Shown here: positions 17,104-26,114 of the stretch, in pieces | How positions within the stretch are numbered: position 1 is the stretch's first letter | Layout of the letters: each line of letters starts with the position of its first letter | Origin: Flavobacterium agri | Lineage (GTDB): Bacteria > Bacteroidota > Bacteroidia > Flavobacteriales > Flavobacteriaceae | DNA: 64,000 bases | NCBI RefSeq assembly: GCF_013401995.1 | Contig: NZ_JACBJI010000002.1 | Coordinates: forward strand, 620,989 to 684,988 | Direction: 5' to 3' | Program-made: the position numbers and the translations under genes | Notes under the pieces: model-generated | Told to the model about the DNA's origin: nothing | Databases searched by the model: none | Seen by the model: only the letters and a program-made list of their open reading frames with translations

Positions 17104-17129
17104 AAACGCCCCTCGATAAAGGGGCGTTT
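17104..17129. terminator. Bidirectional terminator after the beta-helix lipoprotein
   Basis: AAACGCCCCT (17104-17113) pairs perfectly with AGGGGCGTTT (17120-17129), loop of six, with T-runs available on both strands. It lies 40 bases past the stop of the lipoprotein gene on the minus strand. Confidence 0.8.
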
Positions 17130-17169
17130 TTTATTGATGATCAGCTCTTTGAGGTTTCCTCGGGCGTGA

Positions 17170-18351
17170 TTATTGGATCAATGAAGCACCGTTTACAGTT
17201 GTCCAGTTTCCAGTCGTGATGCTGGCTCCGGTTGCAGAAGCGCTTGTAGTGTAGTTTCCTGAAGGGAAAGATACGCTGATCGCGTCTGTAGCACCTTTTA
17301 CTTCGTGAGTCGTGTTGCTCAACTTCACGTTAGTAACTTTGATTTTTGAAGCGTTTACTTGGTCAGTGTTCGTAGCGGCATCCTGGATTTTGATACCTAC
17401 ACCTTCGTAAGTTACAGAAGCTTCAGTGTAGTTTCCGTAACCGTCGATCACGACATTGTTGAAGTTTCCGTTTCCTTCTTTCTTGAATTGGATAGCATCG
17501 ATTTCGATAGCGCCTGCAACTTCCGGAGTCGTACCTGCAGCTCTTTTCAATGTGATGTTAGAGATGGTAGGGAAGAAAGCGTTGTTGTTGTTCGAAGCCT
17601 CGATTTCCATACCGAAGTTTCCTTTTACTGTCTGGTAACCGTACCAGTTAGAGTTGTTTGCGCCTTTCCAGCCATCTTGCCAGTCGAAAGCGTCATCGTA
17701 GTTTCCGTAAGAAATCAAGTCTGTAGCACTTACAGTACCTCCGAAGAACTCATATCCGTCATCGGCTCCTTTGTAAGCGACCAAGTGATCAAGTACAGTT
17801 CCAGAACCTACAGAGTAGAATGTGAAAGCGTTGTTTTCTTTAGTTCCGTCGCCCAGTTTAGCACCTGCGTACTCTACGCGAACGTAGTGAAGAGCTCCAC
17901 CGTTGTGGGCAGCGTTCGTTCCGCCGTAAGGAAGAGCGTTTCCGTCTTCTGAAGTTGAAGAAGCAACACCTCCGATAGCGTTGATCGGAGCATCACCGTA
18001 CATGATGATTCCACCCCAAGAACCTGGAACGGCAGAAGCCTCTGTGAATACTACTGGCTCAGAAGCTGTTCCGTTTACGACCAATTTACCGCCGTTAAGA
18101 ACTACCAAAGCGTTGTCTCCGGTCGTTTTATTACATGTGATTGTAGAACCTTTATCGAAAGTTACCGTTACTCCTGAAGCGATTTTTACGATACCTACCA
18201 ACGTATAGTTGCCATAAGGATAAGTAGTGTCTGTCGTGATGGTACCAGTGATGGTTCCTGTTGCAGGTGGTGTTACCGAAGTATCGTCGTCACTTCCGCA
18301 TCCTGTAAATACCGACCCGATAATTGCCAATCCCAAAAGAAATTTTTTCAT
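17170..18351 (-). CDS. Beta-helix surface lipoprotein
   Basis: A 393-residue lipoprotein: 'MKKFLLGLAIIGSVFTGC' is a signal with the lipobox cysteine at 18, followed by an acidic GSDDD stretch, a feature linked to surface exposure of lipoproteins in Bacteroidota. The rest is a repetitive, Gly/Asn/Thr-rich right-handed beta-helix ('VTVTFDKGSTITCNK', 'GGKLVVNGTASEPVVFTEA', 'GVGIKIQDAATNTDQ'). It lies 191 bp downstream of a TonB-dependent receptor on the same strand, with a terminator between them, and is presumably a partner that presents ligand to that receptor. No enzyme motif is visible; the ligand is unknown. Confidence 0.8.
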   Translation of the reverse strand: MKKFLLGLAIIGSVFTGCGSDDDTSVTPPATGTITGTITTDTTYPYGNYTLVGIVKIASGVTVTFDKGSTITCNKTTGDNALVVLNGGKLVVNGTASEPVVFTEASAVPGSWGGIIMYGDAPINAIGGVASSTSEDGNALPYGGTNAAHNGGALHYVRVEYAGAKLGDGTKENNAFTFYSVGSGTVLDHLVAYKGADDGYEFFGGTVSATDLISYGNYDDAFDWQDGWKGANNSNWYGYQTVKGNFGMEIEASNNNNAFFPTISNITLKRAAGTTPEVAGAIEIDAIQFKKEGNGNFNNVVIDGYGNYTEASVTYEGVGIKIQDAATNTDQVNASKIKVTNVKLSNTTHEVKGATDAISVSFPSGNYTTSASATGASITTGNWTTVNGASLIQ

Positions 18352-18501
18352 GAGTTTGTTTTTTTTAAAGTTTTAAAATTTGATATGCCAAAAGTAGTTT
18401 CGCGATCACAATGAGGCGTTAGCGCAGCATTATTGTATTGTTACCTCAAATTGATTAAAACCTAACCCCAATGTTATGTATGTAAGGTTTGTGTAAACAA
18501 A

Positions 18502-18525
18502 AAAGGCCGCTCGAAAGCGACCCGT
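18502..18525 (-). terminator. Terminator after the TonB-dependent receptor
   Basis: On the minus strand GGTCGCT pairs with AGCGGCC (two G-T wobbles) over a four-base loop and is followed by TTTTTT. Confidence 0.65.
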
Positions 18526-18542
18526 TTTGCCTTGTATTTTGA

Positions 18543-21347
18543 TTAGAACGTGTAACCCAAAGTAAGTCCGAAGCCAACGCCTCGCTTGTAGCTGCGCGTG
18601 ATGGCAGAATCTTCGCTAATCGGAGCGCCGCCATTGCTGCCCATTTCAAACTGTCTTTTCGGGTTCAACAGGTTTTGAGCCGAAAATTTAAGGTCGAAAT
18701 GCTCAGAAAGCTTGCTTCCCCAAACCAAGTCAAGCTGACTGAAAGGTAGTTCGTAAATGTGATCGAGGTCATTTGTTCCAACTGCGAAAATACGCTTCCC
18801 GAATAAAGAATATACCATTGAAACGGTATTTGTCCAGGTTTCGCTAAACTTGAACTCGTATTTCAAGTCAGAGTTGATCAGCCATTTTGAAGCACCTTGA
18901 AGATCACGGTGGCGGTGTGTTTCGATTGATTCGGTTGTGCTTCCGTCAGGATTCACCGTTAATTTAGGAACATCGACCGCTGTGTGCATAAGGGATGTGT
19001 TGAATCCTAATGATAAATTGTCAAGTGACTTGTTCAGACGGGCAAAGTCAAATATGAACTCTAATTCGGCTCCGAACAATGTAGCCTGGTCCGAGTTCAA
19101 ATATGTTGTAATAATAGAGGTAGCAGCGTTCGCGACCATGGTACGTTCGATCGGCGTGTCTATTTTCTTGGCGAATACTCCTACGGCAAACATTTCTTTT
19201 GAAGTAGGAAAGAATTCATATTTCAAGTCTGCATTATAGTTATCGCTATTTTTCAAGAAAGGGTTTCCTTTCATGGATGTGCCGTCAGCGTTGACATACT
19301 CGATTGGATACGCTTCCATGATTACAGGGCGCGTATACGTTTTTCCAGCCGCAAAACGGATGTTGGCCTTTTCGGTAACGCCATATTTTATGTTCAAGGA
19401 AGGGAGTAAATAGAAGTTGTCATACTTAATTTTCTCGAACGGTGCGTTGAACGAACCTTGTAGACGGTATTTTGTCTCACGATTAGTACTTTCTGCGCGT
19501 ACACCGGCATTGATTTCAAGTTTTTCTCCGAATTTGAGCAATAGGTTGGCGTAACCTGCATTCGCGAATTCGTCGAGTTTTGCCTGATACGTAGCGTTCG
19601 AGCTTTCGCGGAAATTGAAAGCGCTGCTCGCCAACAATGCATCTAGTTGGGCATCCGGGCTGTTAAGCGGAACGGTGATGCTGTTCGGAGCCGTGTTGTT
19701 GATTGGCGTAACGAAACGGTATTTCGAATCCATCATAGACGCATTTCCGTTGTAACCGATCGTCAATTTGTTCTGTTTCTCTTCAGATTTCCCGAACTTC
19801 CAGTTGTATTCGGCCATTCCCGAAGCATAGGTGTCGCCGTTGATGTCAAGATACTGGCGGATGAAGTTGTTACCCGCGATAGACGTCACGATGTTTTCAC
19901 CGTCGCGTGTTCCCGAAAAGAATTTACGGTCAGGTTGTTGGTATTCGGTCTTGGCAAATGAAACTCCGGCGCGTACGCTTTGGTTCTTGTCTGCCGTCAA
20001 AGCGTATTCACCCAACAATTGCGAATTGAAATAATCCGATTGGTCGAATTGGTTCGTGCGGATAAGCGTCTTGTTCGTGCTGCTGAACGAATCGGCTACC
20101 CCGAACTGGTCCTGGATCAAACTTTCGGTAGTTCTCAGATAAAAGTTGTTCCAGGTCAATTTCAATCGGTCTGTCGAATAATTCAATCCCAACAAAGTCG
20201 AACCTTGTGTACGGTATTTATATTCGGTAGTCACGAAATCGTTCTTATAAACGAACCCTGTCGGCGGATTGCTGAAGTTTCTTTCAACGCCTTCGCGGAA
20301 CAAGTATTCGTTCTCGAAATTGAACGATACCAAATAAGAGAACTTGTTGTTTTCGCCGAACGAAAATTTGTCGCCGACCAAAACACCCAAGCTTGAATTA
20401 AGCGGGCTTTTGTTTTCAGATACGTCGAATCCGCTCTTGTCGAAAGCCGAAAGCGATTCCTGGGCCGTAAGCGTGTGTGCTGTCGGATGGCTTCCCAAAA
20501 CCGACGGAAGCTCGCGGTCTTTGCCGTTGAATCCGAAAAATCCTTTCCCGCTATCGGTATCCTCGCTCATAAGGAACTTGCGGAAATTGTTGTTCGTCGT
20601 GTAACCTACGCCCAAAGTGATGCGTGCGATCGGTTTCGTGACTTTAGAAGTGGCGATGTTGAAGGTTCCTCCGGCAAAATCACCATAGATGTTCGGGTTG
20701 AACGTCTTGTACACGTCGATTACACCTACGATGTCGGTAGGAAACAAATCGAGCGGGATGATTTTCTTGAACGGATTGTTCGTTGGAGCCGCAAGATCGT
20801 TGATAAGAAGATTGTTGTATCGGTCTTCCAATCCACGCACGAAAATACCGCGCGAACCTACTTTAGTGATACCCGTAATTTTGGTAAGGCCTTCTTCCAC
20901 ATCGCTGACGCCTTTGCGCGACATTTCCTGAGCGCCTATACTTTGTTTGATTTCGACCGCTTTTTTCTGTTCGACGAGCAAAGCCGATTCTTTTTCGCGG
21001 TTGGCCTGCGCCTGAACCTGTACATCTTTAAGTGTGTAGCTTCCGGCGCCGAGGGTTTTGTCTACGGTTACGGTTTGTCCGGCAACGATGGTCACGGTTT
21101 CGGTTTGGGTCTCGTATCCCAAAAAGCTGAACTCGATCGTATACGTACCTGCATCGAGGCTGATGCTGTATTTTCCTTGTTCGTCTGTAGTTACGCCATT
21201 TGTCGTACCTTTAACGAGAACGTTCGCAAACGGCAACGCTTCGTTGTTGAGGTCTTTGTCGGTAAGAGTTCCGTTCAGCGTGCCTTTTTGTGCAAAAGCG
21301 AATGCCGAAACCAATACCGTAAATACTACTAGGAGGTGTTTTCTCAT
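18543..21347 (-). CDS. TonB-dependent outer-membrane receptor
   Basis: A 934-residue TonB-dependent receptor. Signal peptide residues 1-19; a carboxypeptidase-regulatory-like domain at about 22-105 ('LNGTLTDKDLNNEALPFANVLVKGTTNGVTTDEQG'); a plug domain from about 125 ('KKAVEIKQSIGAQEMSRKGVSDVEEGLTKITGI...RGLEDRYNNLLIND'); and a 22-strand barrel ending with the aromatic terminal residue in 'GFGLTLGYTF'. It imports a substrate across the outer membrane with energy from TonB. The family members with this plug are often called FecA/CirA-like; the substrate is not readable. It is divergent from a PhoB/PhoR-like pair and upstream of a beta-helix lipoprotein, which suggests uptake in response to a nutrient signal, possibly phosphate. 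Confidence 0.9.
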   Translation of the reverse strand: MRKHLLVVFTVLVSAFAFAQKGTLNGTLTDKDLNNEALPFANVLVKGTTNGVTTDEQGKYSISLDAGTYTIEFSFLGYETQTETVTIVAGQTVTVDKTLGAGSYTLKDVQVQAQANREKESALLVEQKKAVEIKQSIGAQEMSRKGVSDVEEGLTKITGITKVGSRGIFVRGLEDRYNNLLINDLAAPTNNPFKKIIPLDLFPTDIVGVIDVYKTFNPNIYGDFAGGTFNIATSKVTKPIARITLGVGYTTNNNFRKFLMSEDTDSGKGFFGFNGKDRELPSVLGSHPTAHTLTAQESLSAFDKSGFDVSENKSPLNSSLGVLVGDKFSFGENNKFSYLVSFNFENEYLFREGVERNFSNPPTGFVYKNDFVTTEYKYRTQGSTLLGLNYSTDRLKLTWNNFYLRTTESLIQDQFGVADSFSSTNKTLIRTNQFDQSDYFNSQLLGEYALTADKNQSVRAGVSFAKTEYQQPDRKFFSGTRDGENIVTSIAGNNFIRQYLDINGDTYASGMAEYNWKFGKSEEKQNKLTIGYNGNASMMDSKYRFVTPINNTAPNSITVPLNSPDAQLDALLASSAFNFRESSNATYQAKLDEFANAGYANLLLKFGEKLEINAGVRAESTNRETKYRLQGSFNAPFEKIKYDNFYLLPSLNIKYGVTEKANIRFAAGKTYTRPVIMEAYPIEYVNADGTSMKGNPFLKNSDNYNADLKYEFFPTSKEMFAVGVFAKKIDTPIERTMVANAATSIITTYLNSDQATLFGAELEFIFDFARLNKSLDNLSLGFNTSLMHTAVDVPKLTVNPDGSTTESIETHRHRDLQGASKWLINSDLKYEFKFSETWTNTVSMVYSLFGKRIFAVGTNDLDHIYELPFSQLDLVWGSKLSEHFDLKFSAQNLLNPKRQFEMGSNGGAPISEDSAITRSYKRGVGFGLTLGYTF

Positions 21348-21404
21348 TTGAGTTTGTCTGTTTTTTATTTTGGCGCAAAGTACGTGCGTGCTTATGAAGG
21401 CGAT

Positions 21405-21421
21405 GTTACCAACTCGTTACC
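21405..21421. promoter_or_regulatory. 11-bp direct repeat GTTACC-N5-GTTACC, possible response-regulator site
   Basis: GTTACC at 21405-21410 and 21416-21421, offset 11, in the divergent gap between the TonB receptor and the PhoB-like gene. OmpR/PhoB-family regulators bind direct repeats with 11-bp spacing. A second pair, ATTGTTAA at 21446-21453 and 21465-21472, is offset by 19. Confidence 0.4.
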
Positions 21422-21534
21422 TTTCGGTTTGAAAAAGTTTACCGAATTGTTAACAGATTAAATGATTGTTAAGCAGGATTTGGCGGATTTTTTTATCTTT
21501 ACTTTTACGCCGCAAAACAACTTTTTCGCAACAA

Positions 21535-22218
21535 ATGAAGAAAAAAGAAATCAGGATTTTATTGGTCGACGACGAACCGGATATCCTTGAAATTGTGGGG
21601 TACAACCTCTCTCAGGAAGGCTACCAAATATCAACGGCAGAAAATGGCAAGGACGCCATCGCCAAAGCAAAAAAAGAACAGCCGCACCTTATCATCATGG
21701 ATGTGATGATGCCCGAAATGGACGGCATGGAAGCTACCGAAGCAATCCGCAAGATCCCGGAACTCAATAACGTCATCATAACCTTTTTGACCGCCCGTAG
21801 CGAAGATTACTCGCAAGTAGCCGGTTTCGATGCCGGTGCCGACGATTATATCACCAAGCCGATCAAGCCGAAATTGCTCGTCAGCAAAGTGAAAGCGTTG
21901 TTGCGTCGTTTGAAGGATGAAGGCAAAAACGCCGAAACCTTGAACGTCGGCGGAATCGAGATCAACCGCGAGGAGTACAAGATTATCAAGGACGACGAGG
22001 AAATCATCCTGCCGCGAAAGGAATTCGAATTGTTCTATCTGTTGGCCTCGAAACCAGGAAAAGTGTTCAAACGCGAAGAAATCCTCGACAAGGTTTGGGG
22101 TAACGAAGTCATCGTGGGCGGGCGTACGATCGATGTCCACATCCGCAAATTGCGTGAAAAAATCGGTGAGGAACTTTTCAAGACCATCAAAGGCGTCGGC
22201 TACAAGATCGAAGTATAA
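21535..22218 (+). CDS. PhoB-like response regulator (OmpR family)
   Basis: A 227-residue two-component regulator. The receiver has the acidic pocket 'VDDEPD' (residues 11-16), the phospho-acceptor Asp56 in 'LIIMDVMMPEMDG', and the switch residues further on ('TFLTARSEDYSQ', 'ITKPIKP'). An OmpR-type winged helix follows from about 130 ('REEYKIIKDDEEIILPRKEFELFYLLASKPGKVF...GRTIDVHIRKLREKIG'). The start at 21535 gives the usual MKKKEIRILLVDDE beginning; the frame is open further upstream without support. The kinase gene follows immediately at 22219. It most resembles PhoB; control of the divergent TonB receptor is inferred. Confidence 0.9.
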   Translation: MKKKEIRILLVDDEPDILEIVGYNLSQEGYQISTAENGKDAIAKAKKEQPHLIIMDVMMPEMDGMEATEAIRKIPELNNVIITFLTARSEDYSQVAGFDAGADDYITKPIKPKLLVSKVKALLRRLKDEGKNAETLNVGGIEINREEYKIIKDDEEIILPRKEFELFYLLASKPGKVFKREEILDKVWGNEVIVGGRTIDVHIRKLREKIGEELFKTIKGVGYKIEV

Positions 22219-23262
22219 ATGGCCGTAAAATTCAAGAAAACATATCGGTTCGCCGTAAAGTCCTCTTTGTATATCACGCTTTTCTCTACCGGATTGATGG
22301 GCGCGATACTTTGGCTGACCGATGTGTTCAATTGGATGACTTGTGTATATTTTGCGCTCGCAGTGGGCGCATTTTCTTTTTTCGTGCTGCAGTACCGCGT
22401 CGAACGCTTCATTTACAGACGCGTCAAAAAGATTTACGACGACGTTTCGTTCCTCGACGCGAGCACATTCCAAGGCCAGCACGTGACGACCGACATGGCG
22501 ACCTTAACCCGCGAAGTCAAGAAATTCGCCACAGACAAGAAAGTCGAGATTGAAATGCTACGCATGCGCGAAGATTACCGTCGCGAATTCCTCGGAAACG
22601 TCTCACACGAACTCAAAACCCCGCTTTTTACCGTACAAGGCTATCTTTCGACGCTTCTAGACGGCGCGATGTCCGATAAAAACGTTCGTAAAAAATATCT
22701 CGAAAGAGCCGAAAAAGGCGTCGAACGACTCATTTATATAGTGAACGACCTCGACATGATCGCCAAACTCGAAATGGGCGACCTGAACCTTGAGATCGCC
22801 GAGTTCGATATCGTAAAGCTCGTTCAGAACGTATTTGATTTATTGGAAATCGAATCGGTCAAAAAAGACATCCTGCTTTCGTTCGACCAACGTTACAGCA
22901 AACCCATCAAAGTCATGGGCGATGCTGAAAAAATAGAGCAGGTTTTGATCAATCTCGTGATGAATTCCATTAAATACGGCAAGGAAAAAGGCTCGACCGA
23001 AGTCTCTATCGAAGAATTGACCGACGACAAGATCATCGTACGTGTCAACGACAACGGCGAAGGCATCGAAAAACAATACATTCCGCGTCTGTTCGAACGT
23101 TTCTTCCGCGTCGACAAAAGCGGCTCTCGCGATGCGGGCGGTTCCGGACTTGGCCTATCGATCGTGAAACACTTGATCGAAGCCCACGACGAAAGGATCT
23201 ACGTCAAAAGTGAATTCGGCGTCGGTTCCGAATTTTCATTCACCCTCAAAAAGGCAAAATAA
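22219..23262 (+). CDS. PhoR-like sensor histidine kinase
   Basis: A 347-residue membrane kinase. Two helices (about 17-34 and 40-58) form a short hairpin with almost no periplasmic part, as in PhoR, which senses through partner transporters and not by a large external domain. A HAMP-like linker (60-110) leads to the phospho-acceptor His130 in 'FLGNVSHELKTPLFTVQGYL', then the ATP-binding domain with N-box 'QVLINLVMNSIKYG' and G-boxes 'DNGEGI' and 'GGSGLGLSIVKHLIE'. No PAS domain is seen. The ATG abuts the regulator's stop. Its last 27 bases overlap the 3' end of the convergent glycosyltransferase gene. Confidence 0.92.
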   Translation: MAVKFKKTYRFAVKSSLYITLFSTGLMGAILWLTDVFNWMTCVYFALAVGAFSFFVLQYRVERFIYRRVKKIYDDVSFLDASTFQGQHVTTDMATLTREVKKFATDKKVEIEMLRMREDYRREFLGNVSHELKTPLFTVQGYLSTLLDGAMSDKNVRKKYLERAEKGVERLIYIVNDLDMIAKLEMGDLNLEIAEFDIVKLVQNVFDLLEIESVKKDILLSFDQRYSKPIKVMGDAEKIEQVLINLVMNSIKYGKEKGSTEVSIEELTDDKIIVRVNDNGEGIEKQYIPRLFERFFRVDKSGSRDAGGSGLGLSIVKHLIEAHDERIYVKSEFGVGSEFSFTLKKAK

Positions 23263-24303
23263 GTTTTTCCAGTGGATGCTGGTTTCGGTCTTGGGCAAGC
23301 CTTGGTATAAATCGGCTTCGAGCAAATTCTCAATCCGGAATTCATCCTGTTTGGCGAATGGCACCAATCCGTCTTTCTTGAGTTTCTTCGCGAGATATTC
23401 CTGCTCATATTGCCCCGGAGTCGGGATAAAGAAGCATTTTTTGTGCAATTGCGCCAAATCCATCACGGTCGTATAACCCGAGCGGCACAATACCATTTCG
23501 CTTTCGTTTATGGTTTTTTCGAGTTCGGGCGTCGTCATGTAATTGTAGTAGGTGACGTTGGCGCATTGCTCGGTTTTTTGCTCGGCTTCGATTTTGCCTT
23601 TGACGAATACGACGCGTTTCCCGAAGAGTTTGACCTCGTTTTTCAGTCTGTTTTCGAGTAAAGTGCGTTGAGGTTCGGGTCCCGAAAGCAACACCATAAG
23701 GTCGTATTTTGTCGGAACATCGCGTTTTTCGAGTCGGCTCAACGGCCCGATGTAGCGCAAATCGAAATCGGGTTTCTTCAAATGGCCGAGTTTTCCGGTC
23801 AAATTCGGCTTTTCCTCGAAATCGGGCACCCAACATTCACTGTATTTCTTGATGATCTGGCGGTGCAATTTCCCGGTGATCCAACTCGTGTTTCCGGTAA
23901 GCACGTTCAATTGGTGCGTGATGAATACCGACGGCACTTTTTTCGAGATCACGCCCAAACGGTTGTCCGAAATCACGCCGTGCAGATTGTGTTCGCGTAC
24001 CCAGCGCTTGATCTGCTTTTTCTCGTCCATGATCGCTTCGAGCATACGCGGCATGCCTTTGATCATCTTCCATTTGAAATCTTCGCCGTCTTTCGGGTAT
24101 TCGATTTTGTATGACGGAAGTTCGAGTGTCTTCAGGTCGGGAAATTCCTTTTTGAGGATTTCGAGTGCGACGCCGTCCGAAGCGATGATCGGATTGAAGC
24201 CGTTTTCAGATAAAGCCTTGATGATCGGAATGCAACGCGTGGCGTGTCCCAAACCCCAATTCAGGGGCGCGACGAGGATGTTGCGTTTTTTCTTGTCGGG
24301 CAT
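23236..24303 (-). CDS. MurG-like glycosyltransferase (GT-B fold)
   Basis: A 355-residue glycosyltransferase of the MurG/GT28-related group. 'ILVAPLNWGLGHATRCIPIIKAL' is the N-terminal acceptor-side motif (GxGHAxR), and 'SEMVLCRSGYTTVMDLAQLHKKCFFIPTPGQYEQEYLAKKL' is the UDP-sugar binding motif near the C-terminus. Such enzymes move a hexosamine or other sugar onto a lipid or glycan. The start at 24303 (MPDKKKRN) was preferred to one six codons earlier. The gene's 3' end overlaps that of the PhoR-like kinase by 27 bases. The acceptor is unknown. Confidence 0.82.
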   Translation of the reverse strand: MPDKKKRNILVAPLNWGLGHATRCIPIIKALSENGFNPIIASDGVALEILKKEFPDLKTLELPSYKIEYPKDGEDFKWKMIKGMPRMLEAIMDEKKQIKRWVREHNLHGVISDNRLGVISKKVPSVFITHQLNVLTGNTSWITGKLHRQIIKKYSECWVPDFEEKPNLTGKLGHLKKPDFDLRYIGPLSRLEKRDVPTKYDLMVLLSGPEPQRTLLENRLKNEVKLFGKRVVFVKGKIEAEQKTEQCANVTYYNYMTTPELEKTINESEMVLCRSGYTTVMDLAQLHKKCFFIPTPGQYEQEYLAKKLKKDGLVPFAKQDEFRIENLLEADLYQGLPKTETSIHWKNLFCLFEGE

Positions 24304-24549
24304 GGTCGAAATTTCGCGCAATTTAAGCAGTTTTTAGGGTTGCCGTATTTGGATAGGTTTGTTAAATGGTTAAGGGAGTGTGATGTGGCAGGTTTTATTG
24401 GATGATTTCAGATATCGCAAGTCGTTGATGGAACTTAGTCCATGTCCAATTGATCAGATTTCCAAATTCTCTGAAGTGCTACGGACAGAAAAAGTCAAAG
24501 TTCGACCCAATGAATAATAAAAAATAAATAATCGAATACATCCAAAACC
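24304..24549. other. Intergenic DNA between the glycosyltransferase and repeat copy A
   Basis: About 250 bases with no supportable gene, terminator or RNA. The gap up to trmB (502 bases in all) is otherwise occupied by dispersed repeat copy A at 24550-24684 and the trmB promoter. Confidence 0.5.
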
Positions 24550-24684
24550 TTAACAAAAGATACAGATTTTCTGTAATCATGCCCAGCCAATATTTTGTAG
24601 GGATGAGCACCGACCCCTTCCCTGAAGGTAAGTTCCGAATTTTGAAAACAGGTTGCGTACAGAAAAAATATACATTTTGTTAAA
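24550..24684 (-). repeat. Dispersed 134-137 bp palindromic element, copy A
   Basis: Begins TTAACAAAAGATACAG and ends TACATTTTGTTAAA, i.e. with terminal inverted repeats. The interior contains a 19-base block (24614-24632) whose complement is identical to 51553-51571 in copy C. It has no open frame and no transposase. Orientation is given relative to copy C. Confidence 0.85.
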
Positions 24685-24774
24685 AATACGCTCATACTGC
24701 GTCGTTTCAAACTTTCGGCCCATAAAACATCTGCGATATAGATTTGCCATTCTGTCACTTCCACACAAAATCAC

Positions 24775-24782
24775 TACTTTTG
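24775..24782 (+). promoter_or_regulatory. -7 promoter element (TACTTTTG) of trmB
   Basis: Exact TAnnTTTG, 23 bases before the trmB ATG at 24806. It lies inside the longer open frame starting at 24653, which excludes the upstream start. Confidence 0.65.
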
Positions 24783-24805
24783 CGCGCCTTAATTCGCAAA
24801 AAAAA

Positions 24806-25480
24806 ATGGGAAGCAAGAACAAACTCAAAAGATTCAAGGAAAACGAAACCTTCGCCAACGTCATCCAGCCGGAACGCGATGAAGTGATTTCGGATTCATT
24901 CCGCTTAAAAGGAAAATGGAATTCCGATTTCTTCAACAACGACCATCCGATCGTTTTGGAACTCGGTTGCGGCAAAGGCGAATATTCGGTCGCTTTGGGC
25001 GAGAAATATCCCGAGAAGAATTTCATAGGTGTCGACATAAAAGGTGCACGATTTTGGAGAGGTGCGAAGACTGCGGTTGAAAAAGGCATTTCGAATGTGG
25101 CTTTTCTTCGTACGCAAATCGAGCTCATCGATAAATTGTTTGCAGAAGGTGAAGTTTCCGAAATCTGGATCACGTTCCCCGATCCGCAAATCAAATACAA
25201 GCGCACCAAGCACCGCATGACGAACATGGAGTTTTTGGCGCGTTACAAAAAAATCCTCAAGGCCGACGGCATCATGCACCTCAAGACCGATTCCGAATTC
25301 ATGCACGGATACACTTTAGGTTTGCTTCACGGCCAAGGACACGAAGTCTTGTATGCGAACCACAACATTTACCGCAACGAAGGCGCTCCCGAAGAAGTCA
25401 CCGGCATCCAGACCTTTTACGAACAATTTTATTTGGAACAGGACAAACCGATTACGTATATTCGGTTCAAAATAAAGTAA
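24806..25480 (+). CDS. trmB: tRNA (guanine-N7-)-methyltransferase
   Basis: A 224-residue SAM-dependent methyltransferase that makes m7G46 in tRNA variable loops. 'IVLELGCGKGEYSVALGEKYPEKNFIGVDIKGARFWRGAKTA' is the SAM-binding motif I to II region, 'EIWITFPDPQIKYKRTKHRM' carries the family's FPDPW-like catalytic motif (here FPDPQ), and the C-terminus ends with 'YEQFYLEQDKPITYIRFK'. The start at 24806 follows the promoter at 24775-24782. It is first in an operon with the LysE-type exporter (one base gap) and the MGMT-like protein. Confidence 0.94.
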   Translation: MGSKNKLKRFKENETFANVIQPERDEVISDSFRLKGKWNSDFFNNDHPIVLELGCGKGEYSVALGEKYPEKNFIGVDIKGARFWRGAKTAVEKGISNVAFLRTQIELIDKLFAEGEVSEIWITFPDPQIKYKRTKHRMTNMEFLARYKKILKADGIMHLKTDSEFMHGYTLGLLHGQGHEVLYANHNIYRNEGAPEEVTGIQTFYEQFYLEQDKPITYIRFKIK

Positions 25481-25481
25481 G

Positions 25482-26114
25482 ATGCAGTACATACTGTCGA
25501 TGTTCATGGGGCTTTTCGCCTCGATTGCCGGGATAATGCCACCCGGCTTGCTGAACATGACGGCAGTAAAAATCAATCGAAACGAAGGCCACGGACGCGC
25601 ATTCGTGTTTGCGCTCGGAGCAGCGCTCATGCTGGCTTTCCACAGCTTTCTTGCCGTGGTTTTCGCCAAATTCCTCGATCGGCATCCCGAAATCATAATC
25701 CTGTTGCGAGAAGCCGGATTGGCCGTATTCACAGGTTTGACGCTTTATTTTTTCTTTTTCGCGAAATCGTCCGCACCCAAGAACAAAGAAGTGAAATTCC
25801 GTAGCAAGAAAAGCCGCTTTTTTTGGGGATTGTTGCTTTCAGGCCTTAATTTCTTCACGATTCCTTTTTACGTATTCGTAAGCCTTACACTTGCGTCCTA
25901 CAACCTGTTTTCGTTCGAGATGTCTTTTGTACTCTCTTTCGTTTTTGGGATTTTGGTCGGAACTTTATTCGGATTCTACTGCTTCGTCACGTTTTTCGAA
26001 AAAATGCAGAACCGCACGGCTTTCATCGTCAAGCACATGAATTACGTAATCGGTTCCGTCACCGGATTGATCGCTTTGATTACACTGTGCAACGTCATCC
26101 AATACTACAATTAG
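25482..26114 (+). CDS. LysE-family transporter
   Basis: A 210-residue membrane protein with six predicted helices. The start 'MGLFASIAGIMPPGLLNMTAVKINRNEGHGRAFVFALGAALM' has the conserved PPG...N pattern of the LysE/RhtB amino-acid exporter superfamily, and a charged cytoplasmic loop follows helix three. Members export amino acids such as lysine, arginine, threonine or homoserine. It starts one base after trmB's stop and is directly followed (no gap) by the MGMT-like gene. The substrate is unknown. Confidence 0.85.
   Translation: MQYILSMFMGLFASIAGIMPPGLLNMTAVKINRNEGHGRAFVFALGAALMLAFHSFLAVVFAKFLDRHPEIIILLREAGLAVFTGLTLYFFFFAKSSAPKNKEVKFRSKKSRFFWGLLLSGLNFFTIPFYVFVSLTLASYNLFSFEMSFVLSFVFGILVGTLFGFYCFVTFFEKMQNRTAFIVKHMNYVIGSVTGLIALITLCNVIQYYN

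Noticed and set aside
24550..24684. tRNA or known riboswitch in the gap before trmB
   Set aside because: No cloverleaf or known riboswitch core could be drawn; the sequence is instead one copy of a repeat seen at two other loci.
24577..25227. Open frame on the minus strand over repeat copy A and trmB
   Set aside because: It crosses a repeat and a promoter and mirrors the trmB gene; no family features.
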